A stretch of 64,000 bases of DNA from an uncultured Prochlorococcus sp. GTDB lineage: Bacteria; Cyanobacteriota; Cyanobacteriia; PCC-6307; Cyanobiaceae. How positions within the stretch are numbered: position 1 is the stretch's first letter; each line of letters begins with the position of its first letter. The notes under the pieces were generated by a model. The model worked only from the letters and a program-made list of their open reading frames with translations, made no database searches and was not told where the DNA came from. The stretch spans positions 1 to 64,000 of the forward strand of contig NZ_CACOFR010000006.1 in assembly GCF_902626525.1 (NCBI RefSeq), given 5' to 3'. The position numbers were made by a program, and so were the translations under genes. This document shows positions 55,007-64,000 of the stretch, one piece after another.

Positions 55007-55624
55007 ATGGCAATGTCACTAAAGGTTATTGTTCCTCCTCATCCATTAATAAAACATTGGCTTTCAATATTAAGAGAAAAAAACACTCCAAATATTTTGT
55101 ACTCAACAGGATATGAACAATTAGGTAAATGGCTTACATATGAGGCATTACGAAATTGGTTGCCATATAAAAAAGAAATTATAAATATTGATAATGGTAC
55201 TACGGATGGATTTTTTATTAATAATGATTATCCAATAAAAGTTTTCGCAATGATGCCCGAAGGTCTATCTCTTTGGTACGGATCAAAAGAAGTAATTCCT
55301 AATTCTACTCTTTCATTAGGAGAACTACCTAAATGTATTGAATCTAATGAAGGAGTTATTTTTTATTCAGATCAAATAACTACAAAATCCACAGTATTAA
55401 ATTTTTTACTAAAGTTAAAGGAATTAGGAGTTGACTCTAATAGGATTTTATTAATAACAGCTATTTGCACAAACAAAGGATTAAATAAAATAGCAAAATT
55501 ATTCCCTAATCAGGTAATCTTTACTTCTTGCATTGATGAAGAAGACGATAATACAAAATCATTGATCCCCGGCATCGGAAATCCTTTATTGCGATTGAGT
55601 ACTAAATATCAAGATAAGAACTAA
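55007..55624 (+). CDS. Uracil phosphoribosyltransferase-like, PRPP site altered
   Basis: A 205-residue protein resembling Upp: VIVPPHPLIKHWLSILRE, YEQLGKWLTYEALRNW at the N-terminal half, and LIPGIGNPLLRLST near the end in place of IPGLGDAGD. The PRPP loop, normally DPMLATGGS, reads SDQITTKST (residues 121-129), and the LRAG segment reads MPEG (83-86). Fold is probably kept but catalytic residues are not; it may be a regulatory or dead paralogue. Start ATG, with an alternative two codons later. Confidence 0.75.
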   Translation: MAMSLKVIVPPHPLIKHWLSILREKNTPNILYSTGYEQLGKWLTYEALRNWLPYKKEIINIDNGTTDGFFINNDYPIKVFAMMPEGLSLWYGSKEVIPNSTLSLGELPKCIESNEGVIFYSDQITTKSTVLNFLLKLKELGVDSNRILLITAICTNKGLNKIAKLFPNQVIFTSCIDEEDDNTKSLIPGIGNPLLRLSTKYQDKN

Positions 55625-55653
55625 TATATAATATAGGAGTAAATATTTTACCA

Positions 55654-55944
55654 ATGTCTGAATACAGAGATTCGTCTTCAAATAATCTTTTATCTTTAAT
55701 AAGTGGAGCTTTTATTGGAGCAGCAGGTTTAGCATGGTGGTTAATATCTGAAGCAGACAAAAGAAAAGAGGAGAAAAAACAAAAAGCAATGATGTATTCC
55801 TCAAGAATTCAAGATGGCTCTGAAGCTATAGATTCAAATGAGAATTCAAGTGAAGTTGCAGGTGAAAATCTAGAAAAGAAAGTTGAGCAACTTAATTCTG
55901 CAATTGCTGATGTTAGGAAGCAACTTGAAGAGTTAGGGCAATAG
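55654..55944 (+). CDS. Small membrane coiled-coil protein, unknown
   Basis: A 96-residue protein with a short polar N-terminus, one membrane helix (about 10-30: LLSLISGAFIGAAGLAWWLI), then a long charged helix with Lys/Glu runs (DKRKEEKKQKAM) and a coiled coil at the end (ENLEKKVEQLNSAIADVRKQ). Resembles single-spanning scaffold proteins; no family recognised. Lies 30 bp after the UPRT-like gene and 24 bp before ilvD. Confidence 0.68.
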   Translation: MSEYRDSSSNNLLSLISGAFIGAAGLAWWLISEADKRKEEKKQKAMMYSSRIQDGSEAIDSNENSSEVAGENLEKKVEQLNSAIADVRKQLEELGQ

Positions 55945-55967
55945 AATAAAAAAGGTTCTCACATAAA

Positions 55968-57641
55968 ATGAATAAACTTAGATCATCTGCAATAACTCAA
56001 GGTGTTCAAAGGTCCCCTAACAGATCAATGTTAAGGGCAGTTGGATTCAATGATGAAGATTTTAATAAACCTATCATTGGGGTTGCTAATGGTTACAGCA
56101 CAATTACTCCATGCAATATAGGGTTAAATAAATTAGCTCTCAGAGCTGAAGAGTCAATTAGAAGATCAGGAGGAATGCCTCAGAAATTTGGGACAATAAC
56201 AGTAAGTGATGGCATTTCTATGGGAACAGAAGGGATGAAATATTCATTGGTTTCAAGAGAAGTAATAGCTGACTCAATAGAAACAGCTTGCAATGCTCAG
56301 AGTATGGATGGAGTGCTTGCAATAGGTGGATGTGATAAAAATATGCCTGGAGCAATGATAGCGATTGCAAGAATGAATATTCCCTCAATATTTATTTATG
56401 GAGGAACGATAAAACCAGGCAAATTACATGGGGAAGATCTTACTGTTGTAAGTGCATTCGAAGCTGTTGGCCAGTTGACATCAGGCAAAATCAATGAAAA
56501 AAGGTTAATCGAAGTTGAGAAAAATTGTATACCTGGAGCTGGAAGCTGTGGGGGGATGTTTACAGCTAATACAATGTCGGCAGTTATAGAAGTATTAGGT
56601 TTAAGTCTTCCTCACAGTTCCACTATGGCTGCTGAAGATCTTGAAAAAGAGCTAAGTGCAGAAAAGAGTGCTGAAATATTAGTCTCTGCGATTAAAAAAG
56701 ACATAAGACCACTAGATTTATTGACTAAAAAAGCATTTGAGAATGCAATATCAGTAATTATGGCAGTAGGAGGCTCAACTAATGCAGTATTACATATATT
56801 AGCCATAGCAAATACTGCCGGAATTGATATTAAAATTGATGATTTTGAGAGAATAAGACAAAAAGTTCCTGTAATTTGTGACCTTAAGCCGAGTGGAAAA
56901 TTTGTAACAGTTGATCTCCATAACGCAGGGGGTATTCCACAAGTAATGAAGATACTTTTAAATGCAGGCTTAATACATGGGGAATGCAAAAACATAGAAG
57001 GCAAAACCATCTCAGAATACTTACTAAATATTCCAGATAAGCCTCCTAGTAATCAAAATGTCATCCGAGGAATAGATAATCCTCTTTACAAAAAAGGGCA
57101 TTTAGCAATATTAAAAGGAAACTTGGCAAGTGAAGGTTCTGTAGCAAAAATTAGTGGGGTAAAAAATCCTGTTTTAACAGGTCCAGCGAAGATATTCGAA
57201 AGTGAAGAGGACTGTCTCAAAGCAATTTTAAATAATGAAATCAAAGCAGGTGATGTTGTTGTTGTAAGAAATGAAGGTCCTGTAGGAGGACCAGGCATGA
57301 GGGAAATGTTATCCCCAACATCCGCAATCGTTGGACAAGGTCTTGGAGAAAAAGTGGCTTTAATTACTGATGGAAGGTTTAGTGGTGGCTCTTATGGTCT
57401 TGTTGTCGGACATATTGCGCCAGAGGCTGCTGTTGGTGGAAACATAGCTTTAATAAAACAAGGAGATTTGATTACCGTTGATGCGGTAAAGCAACTAATT
57501 GAGGTTGATTTGTCTGACGAAGAATTAGAAAAAAGAAAAAAAGATTGGGTAAAACCTAAACCAAAATACAAAAGAGGAATTCTCTCAAAATATTCAAGGA
57601 TCGTAAGCACTTCAAGTTTAGGTGCAGTTACTGATTTATAA
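55968..57641 (+). CDS. ilvD: Dihydroxy-acid dehydratase
   Basis: Third step of valine/isoleucine synthesis, needing an Fe-S cluster. 557 residues with the cluster cysteines in [23 protein letters not shown] and [14 protein letters not shown], and the C-terminal [35 protein letters not shown] motifs. Complete and of usual length. Iron-dependent, so its activity links amino-acid synthesis to iron supply. Confidence 0.97.
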   Translation: MNKLRSSAITQGVQRSPNRSMLRAVGFNDEDFNKPIIGVANGYSTITPCNIGLNKLALRAEESIRRSGGMPQKFGTITVSDGISMGTEGMKYSLVSREVIADSIETACNAQSMDGVLAIGGCDKNMPGAMIAIARMNIPSIFIYGGTIKPGKLHGEDLTVVSAFEAVGQLTSGKINEKRLIEVEKNCIPGAGSCGGMFTANTMSAVIEVLGLSLPHSSTMAAEDLEKELSAEKSAEILVSAIKKDIRPLDLLTKKAFENAISVIMAVGGSTNAVLHILAIANTAGIDIKIDDFERIRQKVPVICDLKPSGKFVTVDLHNAGGIPQVMKILLNAGLIHGECKNIEGKTISEYLLNIPDKPPSNQNVIRGIDNPLYKKGHLAILKGNLASEGSVAKISGVKNPVLTGPAKIFESEEDCLKAILNNEIKAGDVVVVRNEGPVGGPGMREMLSPTSAIVGQGLGEKVALITDGRFSGGSYGLVVGHIAPEAAVGGNIALIKQGDLITVDAVKQLIEVDLSDEELEKRKKDWVKPKPKYKRGILSKYSRIVSTSSLGAVTDL

Positions 57642-57662
57642 ATCAGCTCAAAGTTTATTTAC

Positions 57663-58049
57663 TTAATCAATAAAACTTTTTATCCTATTTGCTAAATTTT
57701 CCAATCGAGCACTGTATTTTGGAGAATTGCATTTTTTTCCATTATTGCTATCCATCCATAATGTTTTAACTCCACACCATAATATTGGTTCATCAGGAAA
57801 ATTAAGCTTAGAGATAACTAAAACCAACTCTTTATTAGATTTAAAAAGTTCTAATTCAAGATCATAAATTTCTAATCTTTTACCTTCTTTATCTCGACAT
57901 AAAATATTAACCGTCAAATCAATATCTTCTTCTTCGAATTCATATTCACCATTTATTTTTACGACAGAATGAACAAAAGGTTTATTTGTCAAATCTGCTG
58001 ACTTAGCTATTAAGCTCTCTATATTTTTTTGTGGGTTTTCAAATAACAC
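57663..58049 (-). CDS. Conserved-looking hypothetical, 128 residues
   Basis: ATG ORF overlapping the end of the CIA30 gene by 11 bp. Sequence MLFENPQKNIESLIAKSADL, VNILCRDKEGKRLEIYDLEL, EPILWCGVKTLWMDSNNGKK, ending LANRIKSFID: a mixed alpha/beta protein without signal peptide or known motif. Two cysteines in strand contexts. Co-transcribed with the CIA30-family gene on the minus strand. Confidence 0.66.
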   Translation of the reverse strand: MLFENPQKNIESLIAKSADLTNKPFVHSVVKINGEYEFEEEDIDLTVNILCRDKEGKRLEIYDLELELFKSNKELVLVISKLNFPDEPILWCGVKTLWMDSNNGKKCNSPKYSARLENLANRIKSFID

Positions 58050-58587
58050 TTATTGATTTAATTAAAACTTTTATTGAACCCTGTTTAAACTCGTTATTAA
58101 GTAATCCATCATCACCGAACTTAGAGTGTAGTAGTTGCAATCTTTTAATTTTAGATGGCTTAAATTTAAATGGGAAACGTACTTTATTAGCTCTTACTGA
58201 AGGTTTTAGCTCACTAAAAGGAATTTGAACATTTGTTGTTCCGAATTTTTTTGTTGGGAATGATTTAATCCACCTGAGACCACCTGGAATAAATTCGGTT
58301 ATTCCTAGTAAAGCGTCTTCACATGCGACAGCAAATTTAAAAGTTCTTCCTTGTCCATCAATATTTAATTCAAAGGATGAATACTCAGAAACATTTAAAG
58401 AAGGTTTATATATAGACGATCTACAACTAACAAATCCTCCTGCTTTCTCGACAATATTACCCTTTAATAACAAACCAGAATTTGAAATTTCACAAAAAGC
58501 TGAACTTGAACCACCCATAACAGTATCATTTAATGTTTTCCAACCATCGAACTCCTTTTTCTGGAATAAAAATTTTTTCTTACTCAT
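58039..58587 (-). CDS. CIA30 (NDUFAF1-like) family protein
   Basis: A 182-residue beta-sandwich protein: DGWKTLNDTVMGGSSSAFCE, GFVSCRSSIYKPSLNVSEYS, FELNIDGQGRTFKFAVACED, and TTNVQIPFSELKPSVRANKV are hallmarks of the CIA30 family, whose human member helps assemble respiratory complex I. In cyanobacteria a role in complex assembly or NDH-1 is possible but not shown. It lies 30 bp downstream of pgl. Confidence 0.82.
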   Translation of the reverse strand: MSKKKFLFQKKEFDGWKTLNDTVMGGSSSAFCEISNSGLLLKGNIVEKAGGFVSCRSSIYKPSLNVSEYSSFELNIDGQGRTFKFAVACEDALLGITEFIPGGLRWIKSFPTKKFGTTNVQIPFSELKPSVRANKVRFPFKFKPSKIKRLQLLHSKFGDDGLLNNEFKQGSIKVLIKSISVI

Positions 58588-58617
58588 TGAATAATTTAAA
58601 TTATTATTAGACTTTAA

Positions 58618-59352
58618 CTAAATTTCTAATTCTTTTGCTGATTCTTGATCACAAAATATTGAAATTTGATTAATAGATTTTATTAATTTTGATGGTGTTC
58701 GATCGAAAGGCTCTTTTTCATCTAATAACCTCTCAAGAGCAATTCTTTTATTGGATCCACTAACCAAAAATACTATTTCAGATGAGGCTGAGAGAACTTT
58801 TGGAGTTAATGAGATTCTTTTTAATCCTTTACCTTCATTAAAAATCACAAAATCATCTACGTTGTTATTTTGATAAGGAAATAGTGAAGCTGTATGACCA
58901 TCATCTCCAAGACCTAATAAAGTCAAATCAAAGGAGGGAGGGTTTGATCCGCATTTTTCAAATAATTTAGAAATTAAATGATTTTTTACAGCTTCATCAT
59001 CAGCATTTAAATCATTGAAAATTTCATAAAAAAAAGCTTTAGATCCAAAATTAGTTAACAATGAATTTTTTAACATTAGAGAGTTACTTAATTCTGAATT
59101 TGGATCTACACATCTTTCATCTCCTAAAAAGACATCAACCATTTCCCATCTAATATCACATTTTGATAAAAGCTGATAAACAGATTTAGGAGTTGAACCT
59201 CCACTCACACAAAATTTGAACCTATCTTTCTTTTTTAAAATATGAATAATGTGACTTTCAATAAATTTAAAAACTGCTGTTGATAGTTCTAACTTGTCTT
59301 TATAGATGTTTAGGGTATATCCATTTATAATCTTTTTTATCATTTCATCCAT
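58618..59352 (-). CDS. pgl: 6-Phosphogluconolactonase
   Basis: Oxidative pentose phosphate step two. 244 residues with FCVSGGSTPKSVYQLLSK, VDVFLGDERCVDPNSE and LLGLGDDGHTASLFPYQ, the three family motifs including the conserved DDGH. Overlaps the gnd stop by 13 bp (both minus strand), so the two are coupled; together they carry consecutive pathway steps. Confidence 0.95.
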   Translation of the reverse strand: MDEMIKKIINGYTLNIYKDKLELSTAVFKFIESHIIHILKKKDRFKFCVSGGSTPKSVYQLLSKCDIRWEMVDVFLGDERCVDPNSELSNSLMLKNSLLTNFGSKAFFYEIFNDLNADDEAVKNHLISKLFEKCGSNPPSFDLTLLGLGDDGHTASLFPYQNNNVDDFVIFNEGKGLKRISLTPKVLSASSEIVFLVSGSNKRIALERLLDEKEPFDRTPSKLIKSINQISIFCDQESAKELEI

Positions 59353-60758
59353 TCAGTATGAAAACTACCATCCTTATCAATTCTTTCATATGTATGCGAG
59401 CCAAAACAGTCTCTCATTGCCTGAACAAGATTCTGAGGAAGTCTATTGGTTCTATAACTATTCAAATAATCTAAAGTACTGGATAGACATGGGACTGGTA
59501 TGCCAGCTTTTGTTGATAAAGAAACTACCTTAGCTAAGTTATCTAATCTTGTCGCAATTTCATTATTGAACCAATCATCAAAAATTAAATTTTTTAGATT
59601 AGGGTCTTTGTTATAAGCATCTTGAATTTTACTTAATAATTTTGATCTAATTATGCAACCACCTTTCCATATTTGAGCAATTGACGGCATATTCAAACCA
59701 TAGTTATATACGGCAGATGCTTCTCTTAAAATATCCATACCTTGAGCATAGCTAGCAATTGTGGCAAGGACTACAGCATCAAATAAAGGTTTCATTCCAT
59801 CTGATATATTTCCTAAATCAAAATCCTCTATTTTTTTAGATGGGATAGTTTTTTCAATCTCACTACGTTGCTCTTTTAAAGAACTCATTACTCTTGCATT
59901 TAAAGATGCATAAATAGTTGGGACTGATACCCCCAGTTCTAAGGCACTTACAACAGTCCATAACCCAGTACCTTTCTGGCCAGCTTTATCTAATATTTTC
60001 TCCACGACATCATCTCCAGTAATCTCATCTTTTGTATTTAGACAAATCTCTGTTATCTCAACTAGATAAGAACCTAATTCATCAGTATTATTCCAGATAC
60101 CAAATACCTCTGACATCTGCTTTCCATTCATACCTTTTACTCTCTTCATAAGGTCATAAGCTTCTGCGAGTATTTGTTCAATTCCATATTCAATTCCGTT
60201 ATGAACGGTTTTCACAAAATGACCTGAGCCCCCTGGCCCAACATATGCAACACACGGTCCGTCTTCAACTTTGGCAGCCATTTTTGTTAATAAGCTTTCT
60301 ATTGCATCATATGAAGCCTTGGTACCGCCAGGCATCATACTTGGCCCTTCTAGAGCTCCTTTGGCACCACCTGAAACTCCCATTCCAATGTACCCAAAAC
60401 TTTTACTTTCAAGAGTATTTACCCTTCTTTCTGTATCTTTAAATTGAGAATTACCGCCATCTATTAATAAATCTCCTTCCTCGAGATATCCAGAAATATT
60501 GTCTATAACAGCATCAGTAGCTGGTCCAGCTTTTACCATCATTAGTATTCTTCTAGGTCTCTCTAGCTTATTAACAAATTCTTGAAGAGTTTCAGCTCCC
60601 TCTATATTCTTTCCTAAGCCTCGACCTTTCAAAAATTCTTCAGTTTTGGAATAAGTTCTATTAAAAACTACACTTGAAAATCCATTTCTTTCTGCATTAA
60701 GAACTAAATTTTCGCCCATAACACCAAGACCTACTAAACCAAAATGCGCCTTGGACAT
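59340..60758 (-). CDS. gnd: 6-Phosphogluconate dehydrogenase
   Basis: Decarboxylates 6-phosphogluconate with NADP+. 472 residues: Rossmann motif FGLVGLGVMGENLVLNAERN, substrate-binding MGVSGGAKGALEGPSMMPGG, VGPGGSGHFVKTVHNGIEYG, and the C-terminal ALRDYFG-like AMRDCFGSHTYER. Complete. Upstream is glgC with a 95-bp gap; the downstream pgl gene overlaps by 13 bp. Confidence 0.97.
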   Translation of the reverse strand: MSKAHFGLVGLGVMGENLVLNAERNGFSSVVFNRTYSKTEEFLKGRGLGKNIEGAETLQEFVNKLERPRRILMMVKAGPATDAVIDNISGYLEEGDLLIDGGNSQFKDTERRVNTLESKSFGYIGMGVSGGAKGALEGPSMMPGGTKASYDAIESLLTKMAAKVEDGPCVAYVGPGGSGHFVKTVHNGIEYGIEQILAEAYDLMKRVKGMNGKQMSEVFGIWNNTDELGSYLVEITEICLNTKDEITGDDVVEKILDKAGQKGTGLWTVVSALELGVSVPTIYASLNARVMSSLKEQRSEIEKTIPSKKIEDFDLGNISDGMKPLFDAVVLATIASYAQGMDILREASAVYNYGLNMPSIAQIWKGGCIIRSKLLSKIQDAYNKDPNLKNLIFDDWFNNEIATRLDNLAKVVSLSTKAGIPVPCLSSTLDYLNSYRTNRLPQNLVQAMRDCFGSHTYERIDKDGSFHTEWMK

Positions 60759-60853
60759 AAAAAAAAAAAAAACTCAATAAATATAGTTTGCACCCAACTT
60801 AAAAAAATTGCTCAAAAAAATAACTTATGTCAGCGAAAAATGATCGAAAATAA

Positions 60854-62149
60854 TTAAATAATAGTTTCGTTTGCAATAGTTGCATTTTTAACAACTACAA
60901 CAATGCCATTTCGTATGTAGAAACCTAGTTCTGGTTTATCAGCTTCTTCTACTCGATCTTTATTAATGATCACGACATTATCACCTATCCTAGTATTCTT
61001 ATCAAGAATAGCTCTTTTTACCGTAGTTCCTTCACCTACCCCTAAAGGGGTTCCTCCTCCTTTTCTTAGTTCAATTCTTTCCTCGGGAGATTCAAAGAAA
61101 TCAGAACCCATTACTAAGGTGTCTTCAAGAACGGAATCACTCTCAATCCTGCTTCTAACACCTAAAACACAATGCAAAATACTACAGGATTTCAAGATTG
61201 TCCCTTCACAAACTATTGAATCAGTAATTTGAGCATCTACAAGCTTAGAAGGGGGGAGAAATCTAGGTCTTGTGTAAATTGGAAATTTTTCATCATAAAA
61301 ACTAAATGGGGGTTTAGGTTGTTTTGTCAATGCTAGGTTTGATTCAAAAAATGCTCCGATAGTTCCAATATCTTCCCAATAATCATCGAATACATAACTC
61401 TTAAGATTATCACCCCTATTAAGAGCTTCAGGGATTATATCCTTTCCAAAATCTGTATAACTAGGAAATTTATTAAGAAGATCAAAAAGAGTATTTCTAC
61501 TAAAAACATAAATACCCATAGAAGCAAGATAGGGTTTCTCTAAGGCTGATTCCTTGGTTAATCCAAATTTAGAGGTATCTACTGCCATTGCCTTCAACTT
61601 ATCTCCGGATGGCTTTTCACTAAATTCTTTTATATTCCCTAAATCATCTGTTCTCATGAGGCCAAAACCTTCTGCCTGAGATTCATCAACGGGTAACGCG
61701 GCTACAGTTAAATCAGCATTATTATCCCTATGATGTTGAACAAATAAACTATAGTCCATTCTATAAAGTTGATCACCTGACAATATCAAGTACTCATCAA
61801 CATCCCATTCTTGAAATAACCATTGGTATTTTCTTACAGCGTCTGCAGTACCTTCAAACCATTTAGGACTGTCAGGGGTCTGTTGAGCAGCTAAAACCTC
61901 AACAAAACCTTGACCAAAAGGTCCATTTAGATTATATGTTCTTCCTATATGTCTATTGAGAGATGCACTATTGAACTGAGTCAATACGTACATTTTTTCA
62001 ATACCTGAATTAATACAATTGCTAATTGGTATATCAATTAAACGATACTTACCTGCCAATGGAACAGCAGGTTTCGCCCTCATTTTTGTTAAGGGGTAAA
62101 GTCTAGAACCTTTTCCTCCTCCGAGGATTATTGCCAACACACGCTTCAT
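60854..62149 (-). CDS. glgC: Glucose-1-phosphate adenylyltransferase
   Basis: Makes ADP-glucose, the committed step of glycogen synthesis. 431 residues: pyrophosphorylase motif [48 protein letters not shown] with substrate-binding Asp, and a C-terminal left-handed beta-helix ([20 protein letters not shown] onward). Expected to be activated by 3-phosphoglycerate and inhibited by phosphate, as in cyanobacteria. Also a possible source of activated glucose for glucosylglycerate synthesis. Confidence 0.97.
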   Translation of the reverse strand: MKRVLAIILGGGKGSRLYPLTKMRAKPAVPLAGKYRLIDIPISNCINSGIEKMYVLTQFNSASLNRHIGRTYNLNGPFGQGFVEVLAAQQTPDSPKWFEGTADAVRKYQWLFQEWDVDEYLILSGDQLYRMDYSLFVQHHRDNNADLTVAALPVDESQAEGFGLMRTDDLGNIKEFSEKPSGDKLKAMAVDTSKFGLTKESALEKPYLASMGIYVFSRNTLFDLLNKFPSYTDFGKDIIPEALNRGDNLKSYVFDDYWEDIGTIGAFFESNLALTKQPKPPFSFYDEKFPIYTRPRFLPPSKLVDAQITDSIVCEGTILKSCSILHCVLGVRSRIESDSVLEDTLVMGSDFFESPEERIELRKGGGTPLGVGEGTTVKRAILDKNTRIGDNVVIINKDRVEEADKPELGFYIRNGIVVVVKNATIANETII

Positions 62150-62189
62150 TCAATCTAATGGAGATAGATACAACTATTTAAAGTAACTG

Positions 62190-62195
62190 ATTATA
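62190..62195 (-). promoter_or_regulatory. Candidate -10 element of glgC
   Basis: On the minus strand a perfect TATAAT lies 41 bp before the glgC ATG, giving a plausible 5' leader of about 30 nt. The hexamer 17 bp upstream does not resemble TTGACA, so only the -10 is supported. Confidence 0.35.
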
Positions 62196-62284
62196 GGCAG
62201 ATTTTGAAATATGAATGGTCAGTTTACAAAGGTATTTCGATAAATTATTTGAAAAACTTAATATAAATCACCAAAATTAATCTA

Positions 62285-63586
62285 TTAATCCTCTTCTACT
62301 AGAGAGAATAATTTTTCAACTATTTTTAAAGAAGCTTGTCTTTCTTCTCTTGATTGAGGACTTCTTAATTGGGTAACAGGTGTGTGAAGAATTTTATTTA
62401 TAATGCCTTTAGTAAGGGCTTCTACAACTTTTCTTTCTCGAGCAGAAAAATCTGGTCCCATTCTACTAAGGGCTTTTTGCAATTCTTCTTTTCTAATTGT
62501 CTCCAAATCTGATCTTAATTTATTAATCACTGGAACTGCCTCTAAACTAGCCCACCACTCAAGAAAAATAATTCTTTCTTCTTCTACTAAAGATTCCGCT
62601 TCCTTTGCAATTTTCTGTCTAAATTCCTGATTTCTTGAAACAACCTCTTGTAAATCATCTACATCAAATGATTCTACAAATTGATTTTGTTTAACGTCAT
62701 TAGATATATTTCTAGGAACACCAATATCTATAAATTTAAGTTTATTCTTCAAATTTAACTTTTCAATTTTAGCGAGATCAATTATTGGCTCTTCTGAGGC
62801 TGTGCTAGTGAAAACGAGAGAAGATATTGGTATACTCTCATCTAATTCTTTTAACCCTTTACAATTAATTTCTAAGTCAGGAAAATCCAACGCTAAATTT
62901 AATGCTCTATCAATATTTCTGTTAATAAGAATAAGTTTATTACATCCTTTTGATTTTAAATGAGTGATTAAAAGCCTGCTCATTCTTCCTGCACCAACTA
63001 CAAGAACCTTCTCTGAATCCAAACTTACAAGAGTGTCAATGCCTTTTTCTTGACCAATTTTTAACTGTGCAAGTTCGACCGCTGCTGAACTTATCGATAC
63101 GGCTCCAGTTCCTAAATTTGTTTCAGACCTAACCTTTTTACCTGTACTAACTGATTGGGTTAATAATCTATTAAGAATAGGCCCAGTGGATTGATTATCT
63201 TGACCTAATCTCATCATTTTTTTTACTTGTGAAAGGATTTGACCTTCACCTAGTACAAGGCTATCGAGGCCTGCTGAGACTTTCATTAAATGCAAAACAG
63301 CATCTTCTTGTCTGTAGCAAAAAAGATGCGGATTTAAATCATCAAAGATAATCCCAGAATAATTTGAGATAAATTCTTTAATAGATGAAATTCCAGTATT
63401 TTTATCTTTTACAAGCGCATAGATTTCAAGCCTATTACAAGTGCTTAAAATTGACACTTCTAGTACATCAGAGAAGGCTTTTAATGCTTTCAATGATTTT
63501 GTTATGGATTGGTCAGGAATACTTAACTTCTCACGCACTTCAACTGGTGCCGTGCGATGACTTAGTCCGACGACAACGATATGCAT
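62285..63586 (-). CDS. hemA: Glutamyl-tRNA reductase
   Basis: Rate-limiting entry to tetrapyrrole (chlorophyll, haem) synthesis. 433 residues: VVGLSHRTAPVEVREKLSIP, catalytic Cys in SILSTCNRLEIYALV, GEGQILSQVKKMMRL, Rossmann VLVVGAGRMSRLLITHL, and C-terminal dimerisation helices. It is 18 bp after glpX on the same strand, so glpX and hemA may share a transcript. Important here because a CAO-like oxygenase, which would use a chlorophyll precursor, lies 34 kb away. Confidence 0.97.
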   Translation of the reverse strand: MHIVVVGLSHRTAPVEVREKLSIPDQSITKSLKALKAFSDVLEVSILSTCNRLEIYALVKDKNTGISSIKEFISNYSGIIFDDLNPHLFCYRQEDAVLHLMKVSAGLDSLVLGEGQILSQVKKMMRLGQDNQSTGPILNRLLTQSVSTGKKVRSETNLGTGAVSISSAAVELAQLKIGQEKGIDTLVSLDSEKVLVVGAGRMSRLLITHLKSKGCNKLILINRNIDRALNLALDFPDLEINCKGLKELDESIPISSLVFTSTASEEPIIDLAKIEKLNLKNKLKFIDIGVPRNISNDVKQNQFVESFDVDDLQEVVSRNQEFRQKIAKEAESLVEEERIIFLEWWASLEAVPVINKLRSDLETIRKEELQKALSRMGPDFSARERKVVEALTKGIINKILHTPVTQLRSPQSREERQASLKIVEKLFSLVEED

Positions 63587-63604
63587 AAAATCAAATGTAA
63601 ATTT

Positions 63605-64000
63605 TTAAAGGCTGATACTTTTTGCACCGTCTTTTATATGGACAGTATTTGTGAATCTTGCAGTATTATCCAATGTACTAATTACTAGACTGCTTGTCCT
63701 AACGCAATCCCTTTCGAATTTAACTCCATCAAATAATAATCCATCAGTTATTCCACTACCTGCAAATACAACATTTTCCCCAGATGCGAGTTCATTAGCC
63801 TCATATATTTTATCTATATTTGTTATTCCCATTTCGTTTAGACGTTTTATATTTCCTTCTTTTGTGTAATCAGCCCACTCAGAAGTTTGTGCAATAGACG
63901 GATCATATACTAGCTGCCCCTGAAAGTGTCCTCCTAAAGCTCTCATTGCAGCTGCAGAAATAACACCTTCTGGAGCTGCTCCAATACCCATCAAGCAATG
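63605..64000 (-). CDS. glpX: Fructose-1,6/sedoheptulose-1,7-bisphosphatase, class II, 3' part
   Basis: 132 C-terminal residues; the gene runs off the right edge of the window. The frame continues through the edge (codons His-Cys-Leu before MGIGAAPEG). Family motifs [40 protein letters not shown] and VRTSSLVIS are visible. In cyanobacteria the class II enzyme handles both FBP and SBP in the Calvin cycle. Partial at its 5' end. Confidence 0.95.
   Translation of the reverse strand, partial: HCLMGIGAAPEGVISAAAMRALGGHFQGQLVYDPSIAQTSEWADYTKEGNIKRLNEMGITNIDKIYEANELASGENVVFAGSGITDGLLFDGVKFERDCVRTSSLVISTLDNTARFTNTVHIKDGAKSISL

Noticed and set aside
56612-57010. Long antisense ORF over ilvD
   Set aside because: Shadow frame opposite a strongly conserved enzyme; no independent evidence.
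1-64000. CRISPR arrays, insertion sequences, prophage or tmRNA
   Set aside because: No direct repeats with regular spacing, transposase genes, integrases or tmRNA-like sequence were seen on either strand.

Overview
The window looks like chromosome from a high-light-adapted Prochlorococcus. The DNA is very A+T-rich and densely packed. There is cyanobacterial housekeeping (PAM68-like protein, DUF1816, DUF3288, DUF3685 and DUF3727 families), a class I (proteobacterial-type) phosphoribulokinase, an uninterrupted dnaE without the split intein of many cyanobacteria, and many tiny orphan genes. The genus call is inference from gene content and sequence style; strain identity cannot be fixed without comparison.

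Layout. 1-5 kb: end of a metallopeptidase-like gene, dnaG, a drug/metabolite exporter, ruvA, rpsO, PAM68-like gene. 5-15 kb (minus strand): dnaE, gatA, DUF1816, rlmB, mrnC, a STAS antagonist, carA, trpD, DUF3288. 15-19.5 kb: ABC exporter, msrA, tRNA-Pro(GGG), uppP and four very small minus-strand genes. 19.6-24.4 kb: a glucosylglycerate module (glycerate kinase, GpgP-like phosphatase, GH13 phosphorylase, divergent gpgS). 24.4-28 kb: gene-poor stretch holding a decayed urea-transporter ATPase (urtE) and small orphans. 28-33.4 kb: a Rieske oxygenase with the iron-site spacing of chlorophyllide a oxygenase, an ABC ATPase, then an iron-linked group (Crp-family regulator behind a strong Fur box, ferritin, Fe(III) ABC ATPase, and an unannotated-looking 40-residue Lys/Cys-rich ORF). 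33.4-50.9 kb: nth, pgsA, hisA and a long plus-strand run through proB, lpxD, leuB, prk, accD to an oxidoreductase. 51-64 kb: class I aldolase, purQ/purS, CobW GTPase, pentapeptide protein, UPRT-like protein, ilvD, then minus-strand pgl, gnd, glgC, hemA, glpX.

How the genes connect. Carbon flow dominates: prk, class I aldolase and glpX serve the Calvin cycle, gnd and pgl the oxidative pentose phosphate pathway, glgC makes ADP-glucose, and the glucosylglycerate module joins activated glucose to 3-phosphoglycerate and can return glycerate to 3-phosphoglycerate. A second theme is iron: Fur box, Crp regulator, ferritin and iron transporter ATPase sit within 3 kb. Many starts are non-ATG (GTG/TTG), and several neighbouring genes overlap by 4 bp, or by 8-27 bp where convergent.

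The most notable items are the urtE relic (evidence that urea transport was lost here), the Fur-boxed Crp regulator, the CAO-like oxygenase operon, and several proteins with altered key residues (UPRT-like, Nth, a PPC-glutaredoxin fusion).
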